Assembly (NCBI RefSeq): GCF_048268305.1
Contig: NZ_JBLWVT010000001.1
Span: 1 to 64,000 of the forward strand
Direction of reading: 5' to 3'
DNA: 64,000 nt
From: Pseudodonghicola sp048268305
Lineage (GTDB): Bacteria > Pseudomonadota > Alphaproteobacteria > Rhodobacterales > Rhodobacteraceae
The position numbers were made by a program, and so were the translations under genes. The stretch's first letter is position 1. Each line of letters starts with the position of its first letter. The notes below the pieces were generated by a model. That model was not told where the DNA came from. It saw only the letters and a program-made list of their open reading frames with translations, and did not search any database. Positions 16,686 to 24,960 of the stretch are shown in pieces.

Positions 16686-18209
16686 ATGCAAAGCAAATCC
16701 CTCGCGGCGGTGACCGCCGAAACCATGGCTACCTGCGGCGTGACCGCATCGCTTGACGCCGCCGGCGGTCTTGCGGTGACCTCTCCGGTGACCGCCGAGG
16801 TGGTTGCCACCCTCGCCACCCATAGCGCCGCCGAAGCCGAGGCGATGGTCGCCAAGGCCGACGCCGCCTTCCGCAAGTGGCGGCTGATTCCCGCCCCGCG
16901 CCGGGGCGAGCTGGTCCGTCTCTTCGCCGAGGAGCTGCGCAAGTCTAAGGAAGACCTTGGTCGCATGGTGTCGATCGAGGCCGGCAAGTCGCCTTCGGAA
17001 GGGCAGGGTGAAGTGCAGGAGATGATCGACATCTGCGATTTCGCCGTCGGCCTGTCGCGTCAGCTTTACGGTCTGACCATCGCCACCGAGCGCCCCGGCC
17101 ACCGGATGATGGAAACCTGGCATCCGCTGGGTGTCGTAGGCATCATCACCGCCTTCAACTTTCCCTGTGCCCCCTGGTGCTGGAATGCCGCGCTGGCGCT
17201 GGTCTGTGGCGATCCGGTGATCTGGAAGCCTTCGGAAAAGACCCCGCTGACGGCGCTGGCCGTGCAGGCGGTGCTGGATCGCGCCCTGGCCCGCTTCGGC
17301 GCCGACGCCCCCGAGGGGCTGAGCCAGGTTCTGGTCGGTGGCCCCGAGCTGGGCGAGGTGCTGGTCGACAGCCCCAAGGTCGCGCTGATCTCGGCCACCG
17401 GCTCGACCCGCATGGGGCGGATCGTCGGGCCGAAGGTCGCGGCGCGCTTCGGTCGCTGCATCCTGGAGCTTGGCGGCAACAATGCCGGCATCGTCTGCCC
17501 CTCGGCGGATCTGGACATGACGCTGCGCGCCGTGGCCTTCGGCGCCATGGGCACCGCCGGTCAGCGCTGCACCACCATGCGTCGGCTCTTCGTGCATGAA
17601 GCCGTCTATGACCAGATGGTTCCGGCGCTGAAGAAGGCCTATGCCAGCGTGACCGTGGGCAATCCGCTGGAAACCGCCGCGCTGGTCGGTCCGCTGATCG
17701 ACAAGGTGGCCTATGACAGCATGCTGGTCGCCCTGGACGAGGCCAAGGCGCTGGGCGGCACCGTGCACGGGGGCGAGCGCGCCTCTGACGTGTCGAACTC
17801 GGCCTATTACGTGCATCCCGCGCTGGTCGAGATGCCGGAACAGGCGGGCCCGGTGCTGCGCGAAACCTTCGCGCCGATCCTCTATGTCATGAAGTACAGC
17901 GACTTCGACGAGGTGCTGGAGCTGCATAACGCCGTCGGCGGCGGGCTGTCGTCGTCGATCTTCACCACCGACCTGCGCGAGATGGAGACCTTCCTGTCGG
18001 CGCGCGGGTCCGACTGCGGCATCGCCAACGTCAATATCGGCACCTCGGGCGCTGAGATCGGCGGCGCCTTCGGTGGCGAGAAGGAGACCGGCGGCGGGCG
18101 CGAAAGCGGGTCGGATGCCTGGCGCGCCTATATGCGCCGCGCCACCAACACGATCAACTATTCGAAAGAGCTGCCGCTCGCCCAGGGTGTGGTCTTCGAC
18201 ATCGACTGA
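16686..18209 (+). CDS. amaB: L-aminoadipate semialdehyde dehydrogenase (ALDH7 family)
   Basis: This 507-residue aldehyde dehydrogenase has catalytic Cys at about residue 295 (GQRCTTMRR) and general-base Glu at about 261 (LELGGNN). The C-terminal segment GGAFGGEKETGGGRESGSDA and NTINYS are hallmarks of the antiquitin/ALDH7 group, which oxidises 2-aminoadipate 6-semialdehyde. The ATG at 16686 follows GAAAGGA. The gene is 35 bp after hglS and forms one operon with it. Its product, 2-aminoadipate, after transamination would be the HglS substrate 2-oxoadipate. No aminotransferase is adjacent. Confidence 0.88.
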   Translation: MQSKSLAAVTAETMATCGVTASLDAAGGLAVTSPVTAEVVATLATHSAAEAEAMVAKADAAFRKWRLIPAPRRGELVRLFAEELRKSKEDLGRMVSIEAGKSPSEGQGEVQEMIDICDFAVGLSRQLYGLTIATERPGHRMMETWHPLGVVGIITAFNFPCAPWCWNAALALVCGDPVIWKPSEKTPLTALAVQAVLDRALARFGADAPEGLSQVLVGGPELGEVLVDSPKVALISATGSTRMGRIVGPKVAARFGRCILELGGNNAGIVCPSADLDMTLRAVAFGAMGTAGQRCTTMRRLFVHEAVYDQMVPALKKAYASVTVGNPLETAALVGPLIDKVAYDSMLVALDEAKALGGTVHGGERASDVSNSAYYVHPALVEMPEQAGPVLRETFAPILYVMKYSDFDEVLELHNAVGGGLSSSIFTTDLREMETFLSARGSDCGIANVNIGTSGAEIGGAFGGEKETGGGRESGSDAWRAYMRRATNTINYSKELPLAQGVVFDID

Positions 18210-18232
18210 TCGCGGATCGACAAGACGTGAAA

Positions 18233-18262
18233 AAGGCCGGTCCCCCCAAGGGGGCCGGCCTT
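18233..18262. terminator. Strong terminator hairpin after the lysine operon
   Basis: AAGGCCGG-CCCCC and GGGGG-CCGGCCTT form a stem of about 13 bp with a small loop, preceded by AAAAA on the + strand and followed by TTGCTGTTT. It can serve both the rightward ALDH gene and the leftward lyase gene. Confidence 0.75.
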
Positions 18263-18285
18263 GCTGTTTCCGGAAAGGGGCTGGA

Positions 18286-19212
18286 TCAGGCCTCGACCCC
18301 GCAGAGGTCGTTGTACGTCAGTTCCATCTGCCGGATCTCGGGCTGGCCCATCAGCGCCCAGATGTCGTCGATGCTGGCCAGCAGGTCGGGCCGGTGGACG
18401 ATTTCGCCGCTGGGGATCGATTCCTTCAGGATCGACAGGGCGTTCTCCATCGCCATGATGGCGGCGGCGGGCAGCAGGCGGGGCAGGGTGACCCGTTTCA
18501 CCCCGATCTCGGCCAGCCGCGCCAGCGGGATCAGCGGCGTGGTGGGGCGGTTGCGGATGCCGAAACCCATGTTGACCGAGACCGGCACCGGCACCGCATC
18601 GACCAGCGCCTTGATCTGATCCTCCCCGCCGATGGCATCGGCAAAGATCATGTCGGCGCCGGCCTTGGCGTAAAGCCTGGCGCGGCGAATGGCGCCCTCC
18701 AGCCCTTCCAGCGCGATGGCGTCGGTGCGGGCGAGCACGACGAAATCGTCATCCTTGCGCGCGTCGCAGGCGGCCTCGATCTTGCGGGCCATCTCGCGCG
18801 CGTCGATCACGTCCTTGCCGGCCATATGGCCGCAGCGTTTCGGGCTGACCTGATCTTCGATATTGATGCCGGCGACGCCGGCTTCCTCGAACCGCTGGGT
18901 GGTGTGATAGACGGTGACCGGGTTGCCATAGCCGGTATCGGCATCCGCCATGACCGGGATCGAGACGGATCGCGCGATCATCCGGCAGGCGTCGACATTG
19001 TCGGTCAGCCCCATGATGCCGACATCCGGCACGCCCAGCCGCGAATTCGACAGGCCGGCGCCAGTGGTGCAGGCGGTCTTGAAGCCCATCTTCTCGACCA
19101 GCCGCACGCTATAGCCGTCGAACACGCCCGGCGAGACGATCATGTCCTCGGCGGCGATCAGTTCGCGCATGCGGCGGGTGGGGCGGGTGAGCGCAGGGGA
19201 TTGGCTGGTCAT
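18286..19212 (-). CDS. Isocitrate lyase/PEP mutase superfamily lyase (dimethylmalate or methylisocitrate lyase-like)
   Basis: This 308-residue alpha/beta-barrel enzyme has the catalytic loop PKRCGHM at residues 124-130, the K-K/R-C-G-H motif of true C-C lyases (isocitrate, methylisocitrate and 2,3-dimethylmalate lyases), and the metal site MADADTGYG at about 88-96. It therefore probably cleaves a 2-hydroxy-dicarboxylate into pyruvate or glyoxylate and a second acid. Its ATG overlaps the GntR stop by 4 bp, so regulator and lyase form an operon divergent from the aconitase-like gene. A pairing with a hydratase of the aconitase family is known for dimethylmaleate/dimethylmalate metabolism; the exact substrate here is inference. 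Confidence 0.85.
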   Translation of the reverse strand: MTSQSPALTRPTRRMRELIAAEDMIVSPGVFDGYSVRLVEKMGFKTACTTGAGLSNSRLGVPDVGIMGLTDNVDACRMIARSVSIPVMADADTGYGNPVTVYHTTQRFEEAGVAGINIEDQVSPKRCGHMAGKDVIDAREMARKIEAACDARKDDDFVVLARTDAIALEGLEGAIRRARLYAKAGADMIFADAIGGEDQIKALVDAVPVPVSVNMGFGIRNRPTTPLIPLARLAEIGVKRVTLPRLLPAAAIMAMENALSILKESIPSGEIVHRPDLLASIDDIWALMGQPEIRQMELTYNDLCGVEA

Positions 19213-19883
19213 GAGGGTTCCTTTTCCGTCAGCGGGATCTGGGCGGCCTGGTCGGCGGCCAGCAGATCCTCCAGCGATTGGGTTGCGCGCACGATATGCG
19301 CGCGCATCAGCGATTCAGCGAGATCGGCATCTCGCGCCCGCATGGCGCGCAGAATCTGCCAATGTTCGGAATAGGCGTTCGACCGGCGGCCGGGGATATC
19401 ACCCGAGCGCGCCCGATAGAGCCGCAGGAGATAATACAGCTCGTCACACAGCAGGGCGCGGATGCGGTCGTTGCCACAGCCCCGGGCGATGGCGACGTGA
19501 ACGTCCAGCACCTCTTCGCTGGTGCGGCTCTGGCGGCTGTGGGAGAAATCCTCAAGCAGCGCATCGAGCGCCTCGTCGCTCATGTTCAGCGTGGCGAGCC
19601 GCACCGACATGCCTTCGACAGCCTCGCGCAGCTGGAAGATCTGGATGATGTCTGAGGCCGAGAGTTCGACGACGCGGGCCTTGAGATAGGGTTCCTTGAC
19701 CACCAGTCCGCGGCCTTCGAATTGCTTGATCGCCTCGCGCACCGGCCCGCGGCTGACGTTGAACCGGCTGGCCAGCGCCGCCTCGTTGATAGTGCCGCCA
19801 AGCGGCATTTCCCCCGACACCAGAAGATCGAAAATCTTGTCGAAGACCTGGTTCACCAGCGTCTTGCTCTCGGTCTCCGCCAT
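19209..19883 (-). CDS. GntR-family (FCD) transcriptional regulator of cluster B
   Basis: This 224-residue protein has the winged helix INEAALASRFNVSRGPVREA at about 32-51 and a C-terminal FCD helical domain with VLDVHVAIARG and RMRAHIVR-like His positions (SLMRAHIVRATQS). The divergent spacer to the aconitase gene holds two copies of the palindrome AAAGTGTTGACACTTT or a variant, and two more copies lie before the FAD monooxygenase gene. They are the probable binding sites, making this the autoregulated master regulator of the 18-33 kb cluster. Confidence 0.9.
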   Translation of the reverse strand: MAETESKTLVNQVFDKIFDLLVSGEMPLGGTINEAALASRFNVSRGPVREAIKQFEGRGLVVKEPYLKARVVELSASDIIQIFQLREAVEGMSVRLATLNMSDEALDALLEDFSHSRQSRTSEEVLDVHVAIARGCGNDRIRALLCDELYYLLRLYRARSGDIPGRRSNAYSEHWQILRAMRARDADLAESLMRAHIVRATQSLEDLLAADQAAQIPLTEKEPS

Positions 19884-19890
19884 CTGATCT

Positions 19891-19906
19891 CCGTGTCAAC
19901 ACTTCT
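19891..19906. promoter_or_regulatory. Cluster B operator 1
   Basis: CCGTGTCAACACTTCT has the core GTGTCAACAC, the same palindrome core as the other three sites read on the opposite strand. It lies 8 bp upstream of the GntR start codon and so probably mediates autoregulation. Confidence 0.7.
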
Positions 19907-19972
19907 GGGGTTTATCGGTCTATGTCTTATGATTATCCGAAGAATTCACCTGTTTCAAGTCTGAATAGTGAT

Positions 19973-19988
19973 AAAGTGTTGACACTTT
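19973..19988. promoter_or_regulatory. Cluster B operator 2
   Basis: AAAGTGTTGACACTTT is a perfect palindrome of 7-bp arms around TG. It lies 46 bp upstream of the aconitase-like gene, in AT-rich DNA. The TTGACA within it could also act as a -35 element, so repression by promoter occlusion is plausible. Confidence 0.8.
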
Positions 19989-20033
19989 GGCGATGCTATG
20001 CGATTTCGGCTCCGACAGGAAGGATAGGCTGCC

Positions 20034-22727
20034 GTGACATCGGACAAAAAAAGCCCCGAAGTGTTGGAGTTCGATCTGCCGGCGGGCGGGGGTGCTCGCT
20101 GTGTCGATCTTAAGGCGCTCATGGCGGGGCGCGACAAGCCTTTGCCCGCCTGTCTGAAAATTGTTCTGGAGAATGTCGCGCGGCAGGTGTTGGCGCGGCG
20201 GGCGACGCCCGAGGATGCGGCGCGGATCGCCGGCTGGACCCCGGCCTCCGGGCCGATCTCGGTCGCGCTCGAGGTGTCGCGGCTGGTGCTGCCCGATTCC
20301 AGTGGCCTGCCGGTGCTGATGGATCTGGCCGCGGCGATGGATGCGGCGCAGGCCGCAGGTGTCTCCCCGTCGGTGGTGGAGCCGCAGGTGCCGGTGACCC
20401 TGGTGGTCGATCATTCGCTGATCGTCGATGTTGCCGGTCACCCCAATGCCCAAGTCCGCAATATCGCCGAGGAATATCGCCGCAACGCCGAGCGATATGG
20501 CTTTTTCAAATGGGCGCAGCAGGCCTTCGACAATCTGCGCGTGGTGCCGCCGGGCGCCGGGATCATTCACCAAATTCATCTGGAAAAGCTGGCAAAGCTG
20601 GTCGACCGGGTGACGGTGCCGGGGCAGGGGGTTCTGGTCGCGCCGGAATTCGTGCTGGGGTGCGACAGCCACACGCCGATGGTCAACGGGCTTGGGCTGC
20701 TGGCCTGGGGTGTTGGCGGCATTGATGGCGAGGCGGCGGCGCTGGGGCAACGCCATGTGGCGCGCATCCCGCGCTGCGTCGGGGTCCGGTTGATCGGCCG
20801 GCTGCCGGCCGGGGCCACCACCACCGATCTGGTGCTCACCGTGACCGAGCGGTTGCGACAGGTCGGTGTGGTGGGAGATTTCGTCGAATTCTTCGGTGCC
20901 GGCGTCGCCGGGTTGTCGGTGCCCGATCGCGCCACGATTGCGAACATGGCGCCGGAATATGGCGCCACCATCGGCTATTTCCCGATCGACGCCCGCAGCA
21001 TTGATTATCTGCGCCAGTCCGGCCGGGACGCGGCGCATGTCGATCTGGTCGAGGCCTATGCTCGCGCCGCCGGCCTGTTCGTCGAGGATCACGACATCGC
21101 GGCGGAGTATTCCGAGGTGGTGGAGATCGACCTGTCCCGGGTGGGTCCCAGTCTTGCCGGCCCCAAGCGGCCGCAGGACCGGGTGGCGCTGGCCGAGGTC
21201 AAAACCGCCTTCCACGCCGCGCTGACGGCGCCCGCCGGGGTACGCGGTTTCGGTCTGGAACCCGCCGATCTGGACCGCGCCGCCGTCATCGAGGGGGCGG
21301 AGGCGCCGCTTCGCCATGGTGCCATCCTGCTGGCGGCGATCACCTCCTGCACCAATACGTCGAACCCGGCGGTGATGCTGGGGGCCGGGCTGCTGGCGCG
21401 CAACGCGGTGGCGCGCGGGCTCAGCGTGCCGGGGTGGATCAAGACCTCGCTGGCGCCGGGGTCGCGGCTGGTCGGGGATTATCTGCGGCGCACCGGGCTG
21501 ATGGAGCCGCTGGAGGCGCTGGGATTCCACATCGTCGGTTATGGCTGCACCACCTGTTCCGGCAAGTCCGGCCCGATCCGCGAGGACGTCGCCCGGGCGG
21601 TGGCCAATGCCGATCTGGTGGCGGTCTCGGTCCTGTCGGGCAATCGCAACTTCGAGGGGCGCATTCACCGCGCCTGCCGCGCCAATTACCTGGCCTCGCC
21701 GCCCCTGGTGATCGCCTTCGCGCTGGCCGGGCGGATCGACATCGACCTTGAGGTCGAACCCTTGGGGCATGGTGCCGATGGCGCCCCGGTCTTCCTGCGC
21801 GATATCTGGCCGGACGCCGACGAACTGGCCGCCCTTCTGCGCGAGACCCAGCAGCCGGAGAATTATCGCGCCAGCTATGCCCGGCTCTTCGATGGGGCTG
21901 AGTTGTGGCAAAAGCTCGAGGCACCGGTGGGGCCGCGGTTCCGCTGGGATCCGGGCTCGACCTATGTCTGTCCGCCGCCCTTCTTCCGCATCGACAACCC
22001 GCCGCTGCCGGACCGGCTGGAAGGGGTTCGGGTGCTGCTGAAGACCGGTGATTCCCTGACCACCGATCACATCACCCCGAGCGGCGAGATCTCTGCCGAC
22101 AGCCTTGCCGGGCGCTATCTGATCGACCAGGGGGTGGCGCCGCGCGACTTCAATGCGGTGACCCAGCGGCGCGGCAATCACGAGTTCATGGCGCGGATCA
22201 CCTTTGGCAACCAGAGGCTCAAGAACGATCTGGTGCCGGGCGTCGAAGGCGGGGTGACCCGCATGACCTCGGACACCGAGGCGATGCCGATCTTCGAGGC
22301 GGCAAGCCGCTATCGCGTCGCCGGCACGCCGCTGATGGTGCTGGCCGGGCGCGACTACGGCATGGGTTCCAGTCGCGACTGGGCGGCCAAGGGGCCGAAG
22401 CTCTTGGGCGTGCGGGTGGTGCTGGCCGAGGGGTTTGAACGAATTCACCGGTCGAACCTGATCGGCATGGGCATCCTGCCGCTGATCTTCGCCACAGGCG
22501 AGGGGGCCGCGGCGCTGGGGCTCGACGGGTTCGAGACCTTCGGCTTTGCCAATCTGCACGCCGCCGTCACCCGGGGCGCGCCTGTTATCGTCACCGCCAA
22601 GCCCCCGTCGGGGCCGGCGCGTCAATTCGAAGCCTTCGCCGATATCGCCAGCGACGCCGAACGCGAACTGCTGCTGTCGGGGGGCATGTTCGCAACCCTG
22701 TTGGACAAGTTGGAGACCGCCGCATGA
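20034..22727 (+). CDS. Aconitase-family hydratase (single-chain, AcnA-like)
   Basis: This 897-residue protein has the [4Fe-4S] cysteines C439 (ITSCTNTSN), C505 and C508 (YGCTTCSGKSG), with the same 66- and 3-residue spacings as AcnA. It also has VLGCDSHTPM, GVGGIDGEAA and the swivel-domain AGRDYGMGSSRDWAAKGPKL. It should add or remove water on a tricarboxylate or substituted maleate. A housekeeping role is unlikely: it is operon-coupled to an amidohydrolase (4-bp overlap), divergent from a lyase and under cluster B operators. GTG at 20034 follows AGGAAGGATAGG. A 978-codon open frame on the other strand is a compositional shadow. Confidence 0.88.
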   Translation: MTSDKKSPEVLEFDLPAGGGARCVDLKALMAGRDKPLPACLKIVLENVARQVLARRATPEDAARIAGWTPASGPISVALEVSRLVLPDSSGLPVLMDLAAAMDAAQAAGVSPSVVEPQVPVTLVVDHSLIVDVAGHPNAQVRNIAEEYRRNAERYGFFKWAQQAFDNLRVVPPGAGIIHQIHLEKLAKLVDRVTVPGQGVLVAPEFVLGCDSHTPMVNGLGLLAWGVGGIDGEAAALGQRHVARIPRCVGVRLIGRLPAGATTTDLVLTVTERLRQVGVVGDFVEFFGAGVAGLSVPDRATIANMAPEYGATIGYFPIDARSIDYLRQSGRDAAHVDLVEAYARAAGLFVEDHDIAAEYSEVVEIDLSRVGPSLAGPKRPQDRVALAEVKTAFHAALTAPAGVRGFGLEPADLDRAAVIEGAEAPLRHGAILLAAITSCTNTSNPAVMLGAGLLARNAVARGLSVPGWIKTSLAPGSRLVGDYLRRTGLMEPLEALGFHIVGYGCTTCSGKSGPIREDVARAVANADLVAVSVLSGNRNFEGRIHRACRANYLASPPLVIAFALAGRIDIDLEVEPLGHGADGAPVFLRDIWPDADELAALLRETQQPENYRASYARLFDGAELWQKLEAPVGPRFRWDPGSTYVCPPPFFRIDNPPLPDRLEGVRVLLKTGDSLTTDHITPSGEISADSLAGRYLIDQGVAPRDFNAVTQRRGNHEFMARITFGNQRLKNDLVPGVEGGVTRMTSDTEAMPIFEAASRYRVAGTPLMVLAGRDYGMGSSRDWAAKGPKLLGVRVVLAEGFERIHRSNLIGMGILPLIFATGEGAAALGLDGFETFGFANLHAAVTRGAPVIVTAKPPSGPARQFEAFADIASDAERELLLSGGMFATLLDKLETAA

Positions 22728-24082
22728 GCTATGATCTGATCCTACAGAACGGAGAGATTGTCTTTCCCGGCACCGGCGTGCGGCGCGGCTCCGTCGCGGT
22801 GCGGGATGGCCGGATCGTCGCGATCCTGGCGCCGGGTGAAACGGCTGCGGCCACAAGGGTGATCGACTGCACCGACCGTTTCGTGATGCCCGGGCTGATC
22901 GACCCGCACACCCATATCGGTTTCGGCGCCAAGGAAGAGGATTGGTTCACCGAAAGCCGTACCGCCGCATTGGGCGGGGTGACCGGGCTGTTTTCGTTCT
23001 GGCGCAGCGATGATCTGGGCGCCAGCACCGACCCCTGGCGCGCGGCGGCCGAGGCGCGATCGGCCATCGACTTCGGCTTTCATTTCGGTGTCACCGCCCG
23101 CCGCCATGTCGAGGAGCTGCCCGAGCTGGCTCACCGCTTCGGCGTTACCTCGGTCAAGGTCTATCTGATGTACAAGGGCGCCACCGGCGCCGCCAAGGGG
23201 TTTACCGAGGTCGACGACGCGCTGCTGTTCCGTGCGCTGCAGGCGGGGGCGAAGATCAAGGGCGGCGTGGTCGGCGTGCATTGCGAGAATACCGAGGTCA
23301 TCCCCGTCTTCCGCGAGCCGCTGAAGGCCGCCGGGCGCAATGATCTGCCGGTCTGGGACGAGCAATCCCCGGGCTTTCTGGAAACCGAGAACATCTTTCG
23401 CGTCGCCTATTTCGGCGAAAAGGCCGAGTGTCCGGTGAATATCGTCCATATGTCCTCGGCCGAAAGTCTCGATCTGGTGCGGCGCCTGCGCCATCCTGGT
23501 CGCGCGCCCATTCATGTCGAGACCTGCGCCCATTACCTGTCGCTCAGCCGTGACAGCGAGATCGGCGTCGTCGGCAAGGTGAACCCGCCGCTGCGCAGCC
23601 AGGCCGATATCGACGGGCTGTGGGAGGGGGTGCGCGCCGGCGATATCGCGACCATCGGGTCGGATCACGTGCCGCGCAAGCTGGCGACCAAGGGAGACGA
23701 CATCTGGACCGCCTCGGCGGGGTTCCCGGGCATTGCCCAGATCCTGCCGGTGCTGCTCGAGGAGGGCTGGCGCAAGCGCGGCGTGCCGATCGAGACCCTG
23801 GCGGCGGCGACCTCGAAGAATGTGGCCGATCTCTATTCGGTGGCGAACAAGGGGCGGATTGCGCCGGGCTATGACGCCGATCTGGTCGTCGTCGATCCCG
23901 AGGCCGAAACCCGCGTGGCGGCCGCCGACTATCCGTCGCATTCCGATTATTCGCCCTACGAAGGCATGACCTTCCGTGGCGCCATCACCCATACCATCCT
24001 GCGCGGCCAGCTGCTGGTCGAAAACGGCGCCCTGGCCGAAGACCTCGGCGCGCCGGGCCAGTACATGCACCGCGCCTGCTGA
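22724..24082 (+). CDS. Dihydropyrimidinase/hydantoinase-family cyclic amidohydrolase
   Basis: This 452-residue protein has a complete metal centre: H62-x-H64 (DPHTHIGF), K145 (TSVKVYLMY), H186 (VHCEN), H242 (IVHMS) and D314 (GSDHVPRK). It is a paralogue of the cluster A enzyme (2787-4184) but clearly divergent, for example lacking the Cys after SDH. It should open a cyclic amide, imide or ureide. The start overlaps the stop of the aconitase-like gene (ATGA). The next gene is an amide-cleaving cysteine hydrolase, which fits ring opening followed by release of ammonia or carbamate. Confidence 0.9.
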   Translation: MSYDLILQNGEIVFPGTGVRRGSVAVRDGRIVAILAPGETAAATRVIDCTDRFVMPGLIDPHTHIGFGAKEEDWFTESRTAALGGVTGLFSFWRSDDLGASTDPWRAAAEARSAIDFGFHFGVTARRHVEELPELAHRFGVTSVKVYLMYKGATGAAKGFTEVDDALLFRALQAGAKIKGGVVGVHCENTEVIPVFREPLKAAGRNDLPVWDEQSPGFLETENIFRVAYFGEKAECPVNIVHMSSAESLDLVRRLRHPGRAPIHVETCAHYLSLSRDSEIGVVGKVNPPLRSQADIDGLWEGVRAGDIATIGSDHVPRKLATKGDDIWTASAGFPGIAQILPVLLEEGWRKRGVPIETLAAATSKNVADLYSVANKGRIAPGYDADLVVVDPEAETRVAAADYPSHSDYSPYEGMTFRGAITHTILRGQLLVENGALAEDLGAPGQYMHRAC

Positions 24083-24093
24083 AAGGACTGATC

Positions 24094-24819
24094 ATGAGCG
24101 AACGTATCTGGGACAAGTTCCTGACCGAGCACGACAAGAAGATTTTCCAGCTTGCCGGCTATGGCAAGCGCGGCGGGTTCGGCAAGCGGCCGGCGCTGTT
24201 CATCATTGACGTGCAGTACAACTTCACCGGCGACACGCCGGGCGAAACCCATGAAGAGGGGCTGAAGACATATCGCACCCATTGTGGCGAGGCAGGCTGG
24301 AAGGCAGTGCCGCATATCGAACGGCTGCTGAAGCTGGCGCGGGAAAAGAACCTGCCGGTGTTCTACACCGTCTCGGAACGTCGGCCCGACATGATCGACA
24401 GCGGCGTCCAGGTCGGCAAGAGCCACCGCGGCACCGAAAAGACCTCGACCGCGGGCAGCCACGCGACTCAGACGGTCGCGCCGCTGGCACCGCAACCGCA
24501 GGACATCCTGATCGGCAAGCGCAAGCCCTCGGCCTTCTTCGGCACGATCTTCATGAGCCATCTCAACTTCCTCGATGTCGACACTTTGATCATGACCGGC
24601 TGCACCACCTCGGGTTGCCTCAGGGCGACGACGGTGGATGCCTATTCCTTCAACTTCAAGGTGGTCATCCCCGAGGAGACGGCCTTTGACCGGTTCGAGG
24701 CGAGCCATGCGATCAACCTCTTCGATCTGAACTGCAAATATGCCGACGTCATCCCGACCGAGGAGGTTGCGGCCTATCTCGAAGGGCTCGACTCGCGGCC
24801 GGCCGAAGGCTGGGCGTAA
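24094..24819 (+). CDS. Isochorismatase-like cysteine amidohydrolase (N-carbamoylsarcosine amidase/maleamate amidase type)
   Basis: This 241-residue protein has the catalytic triad D39 (LFIIDVQ), K144 (GKRKPSAFF) and C175 (CTTSGCLRATT). The family hydrolyses amides and carbamoyl groups, for example N-carbamoylsarcosine, maleamate and nicotinamide. The substrate-facing CTTSGCLRATTVDAYSF block looks most like the carbamoylsarcosine/maleamate amidase branch. It begins 12 bp after the cyclic amidohydrolase and probably removes the nitrogen that enzyme exposes. It closes the first rightward operon of cluster B; the next promoter region follows. Confidence 0.85.
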   Translation: MSERIWDKFLTEHDKKIFQLAGYGKRGGFGKRPALFIIDVQYNFTGDTPGETHEEGLKTYRTHCGEAGWKAVPHIERLLKLAREKNLPVFYTVSERRPDMIDSGVQVGKSHRGTEKTSTAGSHATQTVAPLAPQPQDILIGKRKPSAFFGTIFMSHLNFLDVDTLIMTGCTTSGCLRATTVDAYSFNFKVVIPEETAFDRFEASHAINLFDLNCKYADVIPTEEVAAYLEGLDSRPAEGWA

Positions 24820-24834
24820 TCGCGGCCAATCTGC

Positions 24835-24850
24835 TAAATGTTGACACTAT
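24835..24850. promoter_or_regulatory. Cluster B operator 3
   Basis: TAAATGTTGACACTAT matches AAAGTGTTGACACTTT at 13 of 16 positions. It lies just after the amidohydrolase gene and about 110 bp upstream of the FAD monooxygenase. Confidence 0.65.
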
Positions 24851-24928
24851 ATAGCGTCACCTGTGAAGATTTGGGCATTTTGCGGATATTTATGCGGATT
24901 TCGGCGAGATTCTGATCTTCTATCCGCA

Positions 24929-24944
24929 TAAGTGTTGACACTTT
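24929..24944. promoter_or_regulatory. Cluster B operator 4
   Basis: TAAGTGTTGACACTTT matches operator 2 except at the first base. It is 17 bp upstream of the monooxygenase start codon, a position suited to repression. Confidence 0.78.
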
Positions 24945-24960
24945 TGACGAGAGGCATAGC

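Noticed and set aside
20034..22727. The aconitase-like gene as the housekeeping TCA-cycle aconitase
   Set aside because: It is coupled by overlap to a cyclic amidohydrolase, faces a lyase gene and carries cluster B operators, a setting that suits a dedicated catabolic hydratase. Whether a separate housekeeping aconitase exists cannot be seen from this window.
19920..22856. A 978-codon open frame on the minus strand opposite the aconitase-like gene
   Set aside because: It is a compositional shadow of GC-rich codons: its product is rich in Arg, His, Gln and Gly with no family resemblance, and the + strand has all aconitase motifs. It also crosses the operator region.
24585..24596. TGTCGACACTTT inside the cysteine amidohydrolase gene as a fifth cluster B operator
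   Set aside because: It lies within coding sequence (the codons for VDTL) and matches only one half-site with a changed centre, so chance resemblance is more likely.
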